From CAYNRG01 sp047973125 (lineage in GTDB: Bacteria; Bacillota_I; Bacilli_A; Erysipelotrichales; Erysipelotrichaceae), in the NCBI GenBank assembly GCA_047973125.1, contig JBKEBK010000008.1, positions 1 through 64,000 of the forward strand: a stretch of DNA of 64,000 nucleotides, read 5' to 3'. Made by a program: the position numbers and the translations under genes. Of the stretch, positions 1 through 7,094 are shown in pieces; within the stretch, counting starts at the first letter, position 1; every line of letters begins with the position of its first letter. The notes below the pieces were generated by a model. That model saw nothing but the letters and a program-made list of their open reading frames with translations, was not told the DNA's origin and did not search any database.

Positions 1-14
1 AAACTCGTGAAATT
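1..14 (+). repeat. Repeat of the 3' end of the sigma-like gene
   Basis: The first bases (AAACTCGTGA, positions 1-10) recur exactly at 256-265. In the frame 3-14 they read TREI, the same residues that open the helix-turn-helix remnant at 258. A related gene copy therefore probably ends just left of the window, giving a tandem arrangement with the gene at 53. Confidence 0.35.
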
Positions 15-52
15 AAATTAAAAATTTTGATTTATAGAAAGGAGGATAGATT

Positions 53-353
53 ATGAAATATTTAAAATTATGGTTTGAAGATGATGATAAAGTCAAACAA
101 ATAGGTAGACAGTCGGATCGTCATGTGATAGAAAGTATATCTATACTTAATAAAGAATGGAAAAGAAATTCTGACATGGAACGTAAACTTATAAATGATA
201 ATGACCTTGAGTTCATTAGTGAAGAAAGAGCCAAAGTAATTATTGAGAGAATACTAAACTCGTGAGATTGCAAAAGAAGTTAAAGTTTAGGGAATATCCC
301 ATAACTCAATGATTTCTAGATATGCAAGTCCAATAAAGAAAGTAAATAATTAA
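53..353 (+). pseudogene. Broken small sigma-factor-like gene
   Basis: A good ribosome binding site (AAAGGAGG) precedes an ATG at 53 that opens a 70-codon frame ending at 265. The beginning (MKYLKLWFEDDDK) and the charged middle resemble the small sigma-70-like proteins carried by Bacillota conjugative elements and plasmids. The frame stops early, but another frame at 258-353 continues with TREIAKEV, a TAG at 288, then GISHNSMISRY and a Lys-rich end, which reads as the region-4-like helix-turn-helix of such a protein. I infer one gene broken by a frameshift or deletion plus a nonsense codon. The short 70-residue product could still be made. The family assignment is from memory of the N-terminal pattern and is moderate. 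Confidence 0.5.
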
Positions 354-526
354 GAATTGATTTCAATCATTTGGTGTAGAGACTGTTGGGGTTATCAAAA
401 GAAAAAGAAATGAATAATTTGACACTTAAAAGCACACCAACCAAGGAGGCACGCTTCACATAACAATTATAAAAATAAATAAGCTATTATTCAAAAAAAA
501 AAATGTACAATGTATTTAATAATTGA
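354..526. other. Gene-free AT-rich stretch
   Basis: No convincing coding frame. The segment 346-410 partly matches 1283-1345 (AATTAAGAATTGATTT, then a similar G-rich patch), so it looks like a decayed part of the repeated cassette that follows. A 7-base inverted repeat (TTGGTGT at 371, ACACCAA near 434) is present. Confidence 0.35.
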
Positions 527-652
527 GGTCAAAATCGTCTCAATACACCAGTTGGATTATGTGAAAGCATGTAAGCCTAGGGTCATAATGGCTGTGGGAG
601 TTGACGTCCCAACAACTATTACTAAGGAATTCACTTTTGTAAGTTCTTTTTT
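527..652 (+). ncRNA. Structured small RNA, cassette 1, plus strand
   Basis: The segment shares an ordered set of motifs with 1139-1266: ACACCAGTTGG, a variable hairpin, GCCTAGGGTCA, a short stem-loop (TGGGA/TCCCA here, GTGGG/CCCAC in the other copy, so the pairing is kept while the bases change), then CAACTAT and CACTAAGGAATT or its close variant. A terminator hairpin at 623-652 ends in eight Ts. No frame is conserved between the copies, so this looks like a noncoding RNA of aptamer-plus-terminator shape. The -10 could be TACAAT near 505 and is weak. I do not recognise the family; the CCTAGGGT core faintly recalls guanidine-class aptamers, but that is only a hypothesis. Confidence 0.6.
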
Positions 653-681
653 TTATGGTCTATAAGTAAGGAAGTCATAAT

Positions 682-817
682 AAAAAAAGACAACGCCTTA
701 AATGTTGTCTATAAATTATCTAAAAAATAAAAAAAAGATAAGGCGCTTTCCCTCATCCACATTATACTCTATTTGCGTAGAGGCTTTTAACGGTCAAAGA
801 TAGCATTCCTTATCTGT
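682..817 (-). ncRNA. Structured small RNA, cassette 1, minus strand
   Basis: Read on the minus strand, a promoter (TTGACA 848-853, 18 bp, TATTCT 824-829) predicts a start near 817. The RNA opens with ACAGATAAGGAATGC, contains the hairpin CTCTACGCAAATAGAG, and closes with CCTTATC paired to GATAAGG and a run of Ts. A second hairpin (AGACAAC/GTTGTCT) with a T run at 682-710 is the final terminator. The same features recur at 1340-1471. A 13-codon frame (MLSLTVK...) is lost in the second copy by one extra T, so it is probably not coding. It converges on the plus-strand RNA, with about 30 bp between the two ends. Confidence 0.6.
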
Positions 818-823
818 ACAAAA

Positions 824-853
824 AGAATAACACATTAATTATATCAATGTCAA
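824..853 (-). promoter_or_regulatory. Promoter of minus-strand small RNA, cassette 1
   Basis: TTGACA (complement at 848-853), 18 bp spacer, TATTCT (complement at 824-829). It sits 7 bases upstream of the conserved RNA start. Confidence 0.6.
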
Positions 854-1102
854 GGGTTTTTATAAAAAAAAGAGAAAAACATGTAACAATTCAAAATAAT
901 ATATAAAACATTTAAGTATTTAGCCAATTAAATAGATTATAAAAATATAGATACATCTATATTTTTAAAGAAGTTAGATCACAAATATTTACACTATTTC
1001 GCAAGTTTTCAAAAGAGAGAAATACAAGTAATACAATAATCACAAGTATACCTGTGAACGAAACCGTTTATATGAAAAAAATTAAAGAAAGATAAATTAA
1101 TA
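854..1102. other. Gene-free AT-rich spacer between cassettes
   Basis: No coding frame or strong signal was seen apart from a hairpin-like ATAGATACATCTAT near 946-962. Confidence 0.4.
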
Positions 1103-1131
1103 TTTACAAAAATAAAATAACATAGTATAAT
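1103..1131 (+). promoter_or_regulatory. Promoter of plus-strand small RNA, cassette 2
   Basis: TTTACA at 1103-1108, exactly 17 bp, then TATAAT at 1126-1131: a near-consensus sigma-A promoter whose only downstream content is the structured RNA at 1139. Confidence 0.75.
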
Positions 1132-1138
1132 GATGATA

Positions 1139-1266
1139 TTAGTTGATGTAGAGAGAGTGCGTTTATACACCAGTTGGCTATCTAGCCTAGGGTCAAAAGA
1201 GATGTGGGGATTTCATGCACACCCACCAACTATCACTAAGGAATTTACTTTTGTAGGTTCCTTTTT
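1139..1266 (+). ncRNA. Structured small RNA, cassette 2, plus strand
   Basis: Second copy of the RNA at 527-652. AGTTGG and CCAACT can close a domain containing a GGCTA/TAGCC hairpin, the conserved CCTAGGGTC, and GTGGG/CCCAC. The terminator at 1235-1266 pairs AAGGAATTTAC with GTAGGTTCCTT and is followed by five Ts. It has its own consensus promoter at 1103-1131, and no gene follows on this strand before 9058, so it is either a stand-alone regulator RNA or an orphan riboswitch-like element. A GTG-initiated frame (1157-1273) crosses it but is not conserved in cassette 1. Confidence 0.65.
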
Positions 1267-1339
1267 AATTTAGAAATATAGAACAAATTAAGAATTGATT
1301 TTTTATATTTCAGAAGTAGAACCTGTTGAGGTAATAATA

Positions 1340-1471
1340 AAAAAAGACAGCGATTTAATAGCCGTCTATAAATTATCTAAAAAATAAAAAAAGAAGGGCG
1401 CCCCCTCATCCACATTATACTCTATTTGCGTAGAGGCTTTTAAACGGTCAAGGATAGCATTCCCTATCTGT
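1340..1471 (-). ncRNA. Structured small RNA, cassette 2, minus strand
   Basis: Second copy of the minus-strand RNA at 682-817. The block from ACAGATAGGGAATGC through CTCTACGCAAATAGAG to GTGGATGAGGG is almost identical. A -10 (TATAAA, complement at 1473-1478) and a -35 (TTTCAC, complement at 1495-1500) are present with a 16 bp spacer. The terminator (AGACAGC/GCCGTCT, complement strand) lies at 1340-1367. The base changes from cassette 1 within the terminator stem keep pairing through G-U, which supports a functional RNA. Confidence 0.6.
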
Positions 1472-1500
1472 ATTTATATATTACCACACTTATGGTGAAA

Positions 1501-1687
1501 GTTAATAAATTTTATAAAATTTATAGTGTAAAATTTTAGTAGGTAAAACAAAAGAGGTCCTGTTATAATAGTTTTTGATATAATATTGTATGCAATAAAT
1601 TTTTAAGCCAGCGTTTAAAATGTCTATTATATGCTATCTCCATAGCAGATTATGTAGAACTAATATAATTAAATATTATTTTAAATT
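1501..1687. other. Gene-free AT-rich stretch
   Basis: No open frame of note. A possible plus-strand -10 (TATAATAG, about 1565) is present with no gene behind it. Confidence 0.3.
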
Positions 1688-1724
1688 ATAAGCCTTATAT
1701 CTTCATTAGATATAAGGCTTATGT
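1686..1724 (-). terminator. Terminator of the dga-like operon
   Basis: A 14-bp perfect inverted repeat (1688-1701 with 1709-1722, ATAAGCCTTATATC) directly follows the last gene of the operon. Confidence 0.85.
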
Positions 1725-2462
1725 TTATACAATTTTCTTAATTATTTCGTATAGTTTCTTGACATCTTCAATACTTGTTTCTTTTGTTTGATTATCAATA
1801 ATCGAAGAATAAACATGCGGAATAACCTTTGGAACATTAGCATCAATAGCAATCTTAACAATTTCCTCAAAGTTATTTAAATCTAGTGATCCTGTAGGCT
1901 CAACCATAAAATTCATTTCTGCAGCTACCCTACACACCTCTTTATACTCTTCAATTGTCTCTAATCCTCGCATTGGAAAAAACTTGATTGAATTAGCACC
2001 CATTTCTTGCATTAGAGCAATTGCAGTGCGAATCGGAGTAAGTGTAGCTTCCTCTTTTGAACTTTTATAACCTGTAGCAATATTTACATAACCAACTTTT
2101 CCAGTAGGTGATACTAAACTATTAATTATTGTATCATCTTGATCTAGTCTTGCTCGTGTATGACCTGTTGCTGAAAATATTTGATTAACGTGTTGTGGTT
2201 GAACAACCTCAGAAATATCTACAACCGCTTGATATTGTCTAGCATCTCCGGCACCTAGTCCAACCGATATAGCATTATCAGTTATTTCTTGATACTCCTT
2301 AATATCAACAATAGCATCATTTATACTATCATAATTTTTAGATAATAAACCCAGTAAGATATGCCCATCAGTTGCATCACACAATGCTTTAGCATTTTCT
2401 TTAGACTGTGTTAACACATTTAAACACACTCTTCCTTTATAGTATTTTGGTACTCTATTCAT
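1725..2462 (-). CDS. dgaF: KDGP aldolase family protein (DgaF-like)
   Basis: A 245-residue protein of the family that cleaves 2-keto-3-deoxy-6-phosphogluconate to pyruvate and glyceraldehyde 3-phosphate as the last step of D-glucosaminate breakdown. Recognisable features are the VGLGAGDARQ segment, the IKFFPMRGLE segment near residue 160 and the VEPTGSLDLNNFEEI segment near 190. The start ATG overlaps the dgaE stop by 8 bases (ATGAATAG), so the two are translationally coupled, and a strong hairpin terminator follows at once. It is the last gene of a nine-gene minus-strand operon. The exact substrate here depends on what the unusual upstream transporter brings in; the enzyme family is secure, the substrate is inference. 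Confidence 0.8.
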   Translation of the reverse strand: MNRVPKYYKGRVCLNVLTQSKENAKALCDATDGHILLGLLSKNYDSINDAIVDIKEYQEITDNAISVGLGAGDARQYQAVVDISEVVQPQHVNQIFSATGHTRARLDQDDTIINSLVSPTGKVGYVNIATGYKSSKEEATLTPIRTAIALMQEMGANSIKFFPMRGLETIEEYKEVCRVAAEMNFMVEPTGSLDLNNFEEIVKIAIDANVPKVIPHVYSSIIDNQTKETSIEDVKKLYEIIKKIV

Positions 2463-3549
2463 GTTTGTCTCCTCGTATTAATTCTTTAACCCTTTTAATA
2501 ATTTCTTCACCATCACTATCCTTCATTACTCTTGGATCAAATTCTATGTAACCATTCTCACGATGATGATCTCTTGTATAAATTGCTGGCTCCTGTGATT
2601 TTAGCCAAACCGATAAATCATTAGCATTCATTTTAAAATCATTTCCTACAAATAGGCGCAATCTTACAATTTCTCTTCCTACACTATCAAATACAAGCTT
2701 GGTACTTAAATTTGAAACACCATTCAAATAATTTTCAAGATTTGATAGTATTTGTTTTTGCTCATCAATACTTCTTGTACTTTTAGCTTGTAACTCTATT
2801 GCTTTTAGTAAACCAAAAATTGTTTCCTTACCAACCTTCATAGCCCTCATAATTCCAACACTTTGAAGTTTACACCAATCGATATAAGGCTTGTTACCTA
2901 CAATACATCCCGATGTAGGTCCTGAGAATGCCTTTGCTCCACTATATACAACTAAGTCTGCACCTTTTGATAAATATGTCTTTAAATTTTCTTCAGCTGC
3001 AGCATCAACAATTACTGCAATATTTTTTTCTTTTGCAATTTTAATAATATCTTCAAGTGATACCATTCCATCTTGCTGTGCATGATGAGATTTTACATAT
3101 AAAATTGCACAAACATCATCATCAATAGCATCACTTATCTGATAAGGCTCACATTTATTTACGGTACCAACCTCTAGTGCTTTTCCTCCACCCATGGCTA
3201 TCATTTGAGTAATTTTTGCACCAAAATGAATTGAATGACCTTTTTGAAGGATGACCTTATTACATGGATTATTTGTAAAAGGAATGTTCTCTACCATTGA
3301 CCTATTATCCTTAGTAATTAAGCTTGCAACACATGCTGCAATTGCCGATGATGCTCCAGGAGTAATAAATGCCCCATCAGCACCTGATAACTTCCCAATA
3401 TAATCTGATGCCTTCTGATTTAGATCTTTCATATCATAAAATGATTTTGCTCCATCATTCATTGCACAAATTACTTCATCACTTAAAACACTAGATCCCA
3501 AGTAAGTCATTTTACCACTACAATTAATTACTGGTTTTATACTAATCAT
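2455..3549 (-). CDS. dgaE: DgaE-type PLP-dependent ammonia-lyase
   Basis: A 364-residue fold-type I PLP enzyme of the SelA/DgaE group, which removes ammonia from D-glucosaminate 6-phosphate to give 2-keto-3-deoxy-6-phosphogluconate. The family start GKMTYLGSS is at the N-terminus, the glycine-rich DGAFITPGASSAIAA lies near residue 60, an acidic VIVDAAAEENL is near 175, and the likely PLP lysine is in VVYSGAKAFSGPTSG near 210. It starts 4 bp after the DUF4310 gene and overlaps the aldolase gene. In Salmonella the homologous enzyme works with a mannose-family PTS; here that PTS is replaced by the SFCGS/DUF4310-4312 genes. Confidence 0.82.
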   Translation of the reverse strand: MISIKPVINCSGKMTYLGSSVLSDEVICAMNDGAKSFYDMKDLNQKASDYIGKLSGADGAFITPGASSAIAACVASLITKDNRSMVENIPFTNNPCNKVILQKGHSIHFGAKITQMIAMGGGKALEVGTVNKCEPYQISDAIDDDVCAILYVKSHHAQQDGMVSLEDIIKIAKEKNIAVIVDAAAEENLKTYLSKGADLVVYSGAKAFSGPTSGCIVGNKPYIDWCKLQSVGIMRAMKVGKETIFGLLKAIELQAKSTRSIDEQKQILSNLENYLNGVSNLSTKLVFDSVGREIVRLRLFVGNDFKMNANDLSVWLKSQEPAIYTRDHHRENGYIEFDPRVMKDSDGEEIIKRVKELIRGDKHE

Positions 3550-3552
3550 AGC

Positions 3553-4212
3553 TTAAAGACCTAAGGTGGTAAGTCCCATTGTGAAGGCAATATATCCAAA
3601 TATCATCGCTCCTAAGATTGTTCCTCCAATAATTGGTGCTTTCTTTTGGTGACAAATAACTGCCCCTATCATTGCTCCAATTCCAGTATATAAATCGTAT
3701 TGAGCAGCCATTACTAAGATAATTGGACCAAACCACTCACCAATCATATTACCTGCTCCAACCATTACTTCTGTACCCATTGAGCTATAGCCCCCTGGCA
3801 TTAATTTTCTAATTAATAGAATAAACGAACCTAGAGTAATACCAATTACTGCTCCAGTTAATAGAGCTAATGGGAAACTCTCTACTAGTGTTCCATAACC
3901 CATTGACATCAGTAACGCTGGAAGTCCAGCACCTACTCCTGTCATAATTGATCCACCAATATCTAAAATACCAACAAGCGGACCTTCTAAAAGTCTTGCA
4001 AGAAGAAATCCTCCTGTATATCCTATAAGTGCTGAATATGCTCCTGTTTCAATTGCTTCTGTTAACATTACTGTAACTGATGTTGTTGAGAAGCTTCCGG
4101 TATTATATTGAATAAAAAGTGATGTCCCTGCAAATACTCCTGAACATATAAATGCCATTAATAATACAAATGCTGATTCTTTCATTAAAGCTTTTTCTAA
4201 TTTCATTAACAT
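3553..4212 (-). CDS. DUF4310 family membrane protein
   Basis: A 219-residue hydrophobic protein with about six membrane segments. One cytoplasm-like loop contains RKLMPGGYSSMG (near 135), and glycine-rich segments such as GDIGGSIMTGVGAGLPALL lie near 85. I recognise it as the DUF4310 type always seen beside DUF4311, DUF4312 and SFCGS proteins in this operon class. Function is undemonstrated. Abundant Gly/Ala in the membrane helices and its place between a regulator with PTS-style domains and catabolic enzymes make an integral permease subunit the best inference. The ribosome binding site is GGGGG, 9 bases before the first ATG. Confidence 0.75.
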   Translation of the reverse strand: MLMKLEKALMKESAFVLLMAFICSGVFAGTSLFIQYNTGSFSTTSVTVMLTEAIETGAYSALIGYTGGFLLARLLEGPLVGILDIGGSIMTGVGAGLPALLMSMGYGTLVESFPLALLTGAVIGITLGSFILLIRKLMPGGYSSMGTEVMVGAGNMIGEWFGPIILVMAAQYDLYTGIGAMIGAVICHQKKAPIIGGTILGAMIFGYIAFTMGLTTLGL

Positions 4213-4226
4213 TTAAATTTTCCCCC

Positions 4227-4937
4227 TTACAACTGCCATGGCAATTTTTCTCTAAAAAATGCAATAAGTACAAACATAATAATTACAAAGGCTAACATTA
4301 ATATACTCTTCTTGCTTTTTAGACCATCATCTACTACACTTTGTCCTATTAAAATTCCCAAAACAAGACCAGGTGTAGCATTACCCATAATATATTGAGC
4401 AAACACCCCAAAGATTGTTGCATACATTGTATGTGTTTTCCCAGCTCCAGATGCCGCTAACCAGAAAGCAACAGGCATTACTGGAAACAAAATAAGTCCT
4501 GCAGCTGGTGCTACAACATTATTAGCAATAACTGACATAGTATCTGGAATGATATTAGCTAATGTATTTAAGAATACAACAACTAATGCTCCAACAATTG
4601 CTCCAGCTATCATCATAAATAGCGGATTTTTAAATGCCTCTTTATCCTTTTTTACTCCAATTGCAAGCCCTGCAGACCACTGTGGTACAATACGGTGTAA
4701 AACATCAGAACTTAATGATCCAGTTCCTACTACCGATCCTGCAGAACTAAATAGAAATCCTAAACCATAAGACATGTGTGAAATAGCATCCCCATTACAA
4801 GCGTTCATCTCTCCCAAAGTTCTAAAAGCTCCCATACCTTGAATATTTGGAGCATGGTACATTCTTGCAGCACCTGCTGCTGTTCCTGCTCCTGCAAGTG
4901 CTCCAACAACTGCTGATTTTAAAATTAAATCTATCAT
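4227..4937 (-). CDS. DUF4311 family membrane protein
   Basis: A 236-residue polytopic protein. It starts with a Gly/Ala-rich helix (AVVGALAGAGTAAGAARMYH), has a conserved-looking loop (MGAFRTLGEMNACNGDAISH, residues 35-54) with polar and Cys/His residues in an otherwise hydrophobic protein, and carries several further helices up to a C-terminal FREKLPWQL tail. It lies 14 bp upstream of the DUF4310 gene with its own GGGAG ribosome binding site. I infer that it forms the membrane channel together with DUF4310. The polar loop is a candidate substrate site, but there is no direct evidence. Confidence 0.75.
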   Translation of the reverse strand: MIDLILKSAVVGALAGAGTAAGAARMYHAPNIQGMGAFRTLGEMNACNGDAISHMSYGLGFLFSSAGSVVGTGSLSSDVLHRIVPQWSAGLAIGVKKDKEAFKNPLFMMIAGAIVGALVVVFLNTLANIIPDTMSVIANNVVAPAAGLILFPVMPVAFWLAASGAGKTHTMYATIFGVFAQYIMGNATPGLVLGILIGQSVVDDGLKSKKSILMLAFVIIMFVLIAFFREKLPWQL

Positions 4938-4949
4938 CTTTTTTCTCCC

Positions 4950-5240
4950 TTACTTTCTTATTATTTTAAGTTCAGTTACTAACTTAACCTTAATTGTATA
5001 AAATTCATGTTCTTGTGGTAAAAAGAAGAAAAGAAATTTTTTTATTATTGCATCTCTTGTCAACTCTTCAATAACAAATGATGTAATGTGCATTTCAACA
5101 ACATATCCATCAATACTACTATACATTTCTTGTCGATGTTTTTTAAAAACCGACTGCATAAGTTCAAGTTCACTCTTACCACTAGTTTCAATTATGTTTT
5201 CAATAACTTCGCTTACAATTAACTCTTTATTTACTTCCAT
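4950..5240 (-). CDS. DUF4312 family small soluble protein
   Basis: A 96-residue soluble protein with no membrane segment. It begins ELIVSEVIENIIETSGKSE and ends with a beta-rich, basic YTIKVKLVTELKIIRK. It overlaps the SFCGS gene by 14 bases (coupled translation) and is followed by the DUF4311 gene after 12 bp. A GTG one codon earlier (5243) is possible, but the ATG at 5240 is preferred. It is the third of four proteins that always travel together. A cytoplasmic accessory subunit of the presumed transporter is the most likely role; nothing in the sequence defines it further. Confidence 0.7.
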   Translation of the reverse strand: MEVNKELIVSEVIENIIETSGKSELELMQSVFKKHRQEMYSSIDGYVVEMHITSFVIEELTRDAIIKKFLFFFLPQEHEFYTIKVKLVTELKIIRK

Positions 5241-5601
5241 CACTGCTTTTTCTTTTGATTAGCTCTTCACAAATCTTCTGTCCTAACTCTTCTGTATCCA
5301 TAAATCCAAATCCCAAAACATCAAAGCCCTGCTTTACAGCACCAACTCCAGCCATTACTGTTCTAAGATCATATGTTGCATTGTAGCCATATTGGTTTTG
5401 AGCAGCAAGAGCTCCTCCTCCGCCACCTCCACAAAAGCTAATTCCAAGATCAGCATTATGGTTTTTCATAAACTCACCAAGTTTCATATCCGCTCCAATT
5501 CCTGGAACAACAATTGCTTCTCCTCCAGCATCTTCAATACCTTTGGCAACATTTTGTCCCTTGCCCATCCTATGAGCAATGACAATTTTCACTTTTTCCA
5601 T
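5227..5601 (-). CDS. SFCGS family glycine-rich protein
   Basis: A 124-residue soluble protein with a central signature SFCGGGGGGALAAQNQYGYN (residues 60-79), preceded by VKIVIAHRMGKGQNVAKGIEDAGG. The N-terminal beta-alpha pattern with a Cys-bearing, Gly-rich loop is reminiscent of PTS EIIB proteins, where the loop cysteine is phosphorylated, but the Gly6 run is not an EIIB motif. The start has a good AGGAG site inside the end of the PRD gene (32-bp overlap). The Cys-Gly loop is the most obvious candidate active site of this uncharacterised module. Family assignment is confident, mechanism unknown. Confidence 0.78.
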   Translation of the reverse strand: MEKVKIVIAHRMGKGQNVAKGIEDAGGEAIVVPGIGADMKLGEFMKNHNADLGISFCGGGGGGALAAQNQYGYNATYDLRTVMAGVGAVKQGFDVLGFGFMDTEELGQKICEELIKRKSSDGSK

Positions 5602-5992
5602 TTTTCATCTCCTTTTCTTTTATTCTTTCTTTCATCGAACCCACATGGGTAGCGATTAAAAACATCTCTGTAGGATTTAAACCCTTATGATAATGTTTAA
5701 GTGCAAGCTTACTGATACCCTCACTTATATCTAATAGATCACTATCAATTTGACTTATCATTTCATCATCTATTTCCATCTTAAAGTCTTCATTAATTCT
5801 TTTAAATAGTGTTGTAAGATGAACAATAAATACACTTCCTGCAGTTTCATCAAACACAATATCATTATTCTTACAATACTCTAATACATCAACAATAAAG
5901 TTATAAATTACAACCTTATCATCTTTTGTAATATCATCCCAATCTTTTGTTCTTTGGTCGATGATACTTTTTATCATTTTTAATTCAATCAC
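5570..5992 (-). CDS. Small stand-alone PRD-domain protein
   Basis: A 140-residue protein whose middle and C-terminus look like one PTS regulation domain. A His is in SVFIVHLTTLFKRI (near 55), then HYHKGLNPTEMFLIATHVGS (near 104-123) carries further His residues. PRDs are normally phosphorylated on His by PTS components to control BglG-type regulators; here the domain stands alone inside the transport operon, so it may act as a phospho-relay or as a modulator of the regulator at 7084. The start is GTG at 5992 with GGAGTGA 8 bases upstream, overlapping the amidohydrolase stop by 8 bases. Confidence 0.65.
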   Translation of the reverse strand: MIELKMIKSIIDQRTKDWDDITKDDKVVIYNFIVDVLEYCKNNDIVFDETAGSVFIVHLTTLFKRINEDFKMEIDDEMISQIDSDLLDISEGISKLALKHYHKGLNPTEMFLIATHVGSMKERIKEKEMKNGKSENCHCS

Positions 5993-7094
5993 TTATTTTC
6001 ACTCCTATTATTTTATCTTTCATTATTATCATTTCATTTTTATAATATGAAGTAATTTCTTTACAATTACCATCAGCATCACAAAGAATTTTACTCTTAT
6101 CAATTTTTCTAATAAAAGATAGTTCTATTGGCTTATTTACCTCATATGTACAACTTCTTAAAACAATTTCTCTAGGATGTATGGTAACACTATCAAAAAT
6201 ATCTTTCTCATCCATACCACATACAAGCATTTTATTCATAACATCACATAAATCAAAAACTTTGCTGTGATAATTCCTTAAGTGAATATCACTAGAAATA
6301 GTATATGGAATAATACCTTCCTTTATCGCTTTAGTAGCCACATCGAAACTAAAGCTTGCCGCTCCATGCCCTACATCAAAAAGTATCCCTTCATCATATT
6401 TTCTTCTAACAATGTCCTTAACTTTACCATCACTATCTAATATTCCACCATCTTTACCATGAAAGCAATGCGTTACAATATCACCTTTATCTAAGATAGC
6501 TAAAACATCTTCTAACCTTGGAGGATAATTTCCAACATGAACCATTACAGCTAATCCCATCTTTTTAGCAAATTCTTTACCTTTAATTAAAGGTACCATA
6601 TCTAAATCACCTGTAACACTTTTACTTGCTCTTAGCTTAATACCCTTAATCTTATCTTTATGCTTTAAAATAACTTCTTCTAATGCATAATCATCTAAAT
6701 ACTCCAATTTACTTAATTCTTTACCATTTTTACTAAGACCAATAGAAGAGTAATTAATAAATGAGTAAGTATCGCTAATCGAATTTTCACTATACTTTAA
6801 AAATTCATTAAAATCATTACTACCACAACTTCCAGCATCACAGATAATTGCAGATCCATTATTTACTCCAACAACATCACACTCCATACCAATAGAGGCA
6901 ATATATGGTAAAGCATGTGTATGTAGATCAAATAAACCTGGAAGTGTAATTAAATCACTAGCATCAAATTCAATAAAAGTTTCTTTATTATCAAAACTTT
7001 CTTTTAATAAACCATCTTCAATATAAAAATCTCGATCAATAAATTCTTTTATATTTGGATCATAATACCTTGCATTACTAACTTTAATTCTCAT
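5985..7094 (-). CDS. Amidohydrolase/deacetylase-family metalloenzyme
   Basis: A 369-residue TIM-barrel amidohydrolase. The metal-binding DLHTHALP lies near residue 58, followed by KGIKLRASKSVTG with the likely bridging Lys, VMVHVGNYPP, DIVTHCFHGKDGG and the catalytic-Asp region TISSDIHLRNYH near 280. This matches the family annotated amidohydrolase/deacetylase (often miscalled dihydroorotase or adenine deaminase). It probably removes an N- or O-acyl group from the substrate before the ammonia-lyase step; the chemistry is inferred from context. The start at 7094 (MRIKVSNARYY) overlaps the regulator stop by 11 bases; a longer frame from 7118 has no ribosome binding site. Confidence 0.75.
   Translation of the reverse strand: MRIKVSNARYYDPNIKEFIDRDFYIEDGLLKESFDNKETFIEFDASDLITLPGLFDLHTHALPYIASIGMECDVVGVNNGSAIICDAGSCGSNDFNEFLKYSENSISDTYSFINYSSIGLSKNGKELSKLEYLDDYALEEVILKHKDKIKGIKLRASKSVTGDLDMVPLIKGKEFAKKMGLAVMVHVGNYPPRLEDVLAILDKGDIVTHCFHGKDGGILDSDGKVKDIVRRKYDEGILFDVGHGAASFSFDVATKAIKEGIIPYTISSDIHLRNYHSKVFDLCDVMNKMLVCGMDEKDIFDSVTIHPREIVLRSCTYEVNKPIELSFIRKIDKSKILCDADGNCKEITSYYKNEMIIMKDKIIGVKISD

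Noticed and set aside
682..817. Possible tracrRNA or type I toxin mRNA on the minus strand
   Set aside because: No CRISPR repeat, no cas genes and no hydrophobic toxin peptide; the short frame is broken in the second copy.
1157..1273. GTG-initiated 38-codon frame through the plus-strand RNA
   Set aside because: Not conserved in the other cassette, while RNA pairing is conserved.
527..1471. CRISPR-like array
   Set aside because: Only two divergent copies about 650 bp apart, with internal promoters and terminators; no short regular repeats.
2891..3085. Plus-strand 64-codon frame
   Set aside because: Shadow inside dgaE; no ribosome binding site or promoter.
3542..3736. Minus-strand 64-codon frame
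   Set aside because: Alternative frame inside the DUF4310 gene.
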